From: Synergistaceae bacterium
GTDB taxonomy: Bacteria; Synergistota; Synergistia; Synergistales; Aminobacteriaceae
NCBI GenBank assembly: GCA_017540085.1
Contig: JAFYBQ010000025.1
Coordinates: 1 to 58,305 of the forward strand
Reading direction: 5' to 3'
Length of the DNA stretch: 58,305 nt
How positions within the stretch are numbered: the stretch's first letter is position 1; each line of letters begins with the position of its first letter. This document shows positions 58,256-58,305 of the stretch, one piece after another. A model generated the notes under the pieces. It worked only from the letters and a program-made list of their open reading frames with translations, was not told the origin of the DNA and made no database searches. The position numbers were made by a program, and so were the translations under genes.

Positions 58256-58305
58256 GGACTCAGGAAATCCAGAAAGCCGAAGAACTGACGGCGGATGTCA
58301 GGATC

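Noticed and set aside
58256-58305. Coding start at the window end
   Set aside because: One frame reads a helical peptide (QEIQKAEELTADVRI) but has a stop just upstream and no start codon; too little sequence to decide.

Overview
The window looks like a chromosomal segment of a flagellated, diderm, anaerobic fermentative bacterium of roughly balanced base composition. An outer membrane is implied by flgH and flgI (L and P rings), an LmeA-like protein, an O-antigen-type polymerase/ligase and a periplasmic chelatase. Anaerobic life is implied by a prototypical [FeFe] hydrogenase, citrate lyase, a tripartite tricarboxylate transporter and larB. The gene set and order (mreB followed by flgFGAHI, a SMUG1-type uracil glycosylase, TctCBA, citDEF) fit Synergistota, probably a gut or rumen lineage. 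That assignment is inference; no rRNA gene is present.

Layout. 1-5.2 kb: partial tRNA(Cys), an AI-2E family permease, gap, a large flagellin with a sigma28-like promoter, and tRNA(Val). 5.2-5.5 kb: a GC-rich hairpin repeat with a related copy at 40.2 kb. 5.5-7.8 kb (minus): rpmH-rnpA-yidD-yidC-khpB, tightly overlapped. 7.9-9.9 kb (plus): rapZ-yvcK. 9.9-20.2 kb: mixed single genes (SagB-like nitroreductase, FlxA-like protein, a TPR/propeller protein, DUF4153 membrane protein, LmeA-like protein, dnaG, apbE, ROK glucokinase, glycerate kinase). 20.3-22.9 kb: surface polysaccharide genes, an AT-rich Wzy/WaaL-like protein and an acyltransferase whose start is followed by nine tandem 8-bp repeats. 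22.9-28.8 kb (minus): flgF (frameshifted)-flgG-flgA-flgH-flgI-glycosyltransferase-flgJ. 28.8-32.9 kb (minus): mreB, larB, SMUG1-like udg, acyP, pyruvyltransferase. 33-36.6 kb (minus): hydrogenase catalytic subunit with a NuoF-C/GltD-type fusion partner. 36.7-40.9 kb (minus): WecG/TagA glycosyltransferase fused to a degenerate MraY/WecA-like membrane domain, serS, ribH, ribA. 41-42.5 kb (minus): an islet of very small genes behind a promoter with an 11-nt poly-C tract in its spacer. 42.6-45.4 kb: mtnA (plus) and ribE/ribD (minus). 45.5-48.6 kb (plus): tctC-tctB-tctA. 48.6-49.2 kb: a DUF4160/DUF2442 pair between two identical 32-bp terminator repeats. 49.2-53 kb: a type IV prepilin (minus) and citDEF (plus). 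53-53.6 kb: a toxin/antitoxin-like pair whose PIN-domain toxin is frameshifted. 53.6-55.4 kb (minus): periplasmic CbiK-type chelatase and a FecCD permease. 55.5-58.3 kb: HD-domain protein and a NarL-type two-component system.

How the genes work together. TctCBA probably imports a tricarboxylate that citrate lyase could cleave to acetate and oxaloacetate. The hydrogenase pair probably couples NAD(P)H and ferredoxin to H2. The flagellar genes build the rod and the L/P rings, and MreB lies directly upstream. The most interesting signals are two candidate phase-variation loci: the octanucleotide tract in the acyltransferase gene, which gives a predicted three-state translational switch, and the homopolymeric promoter spacer driving the operon of tiny undescribed proteins. 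Two clear single-base frameshifts (flgF and the PIN toxin) may be real or may be assembly errors.
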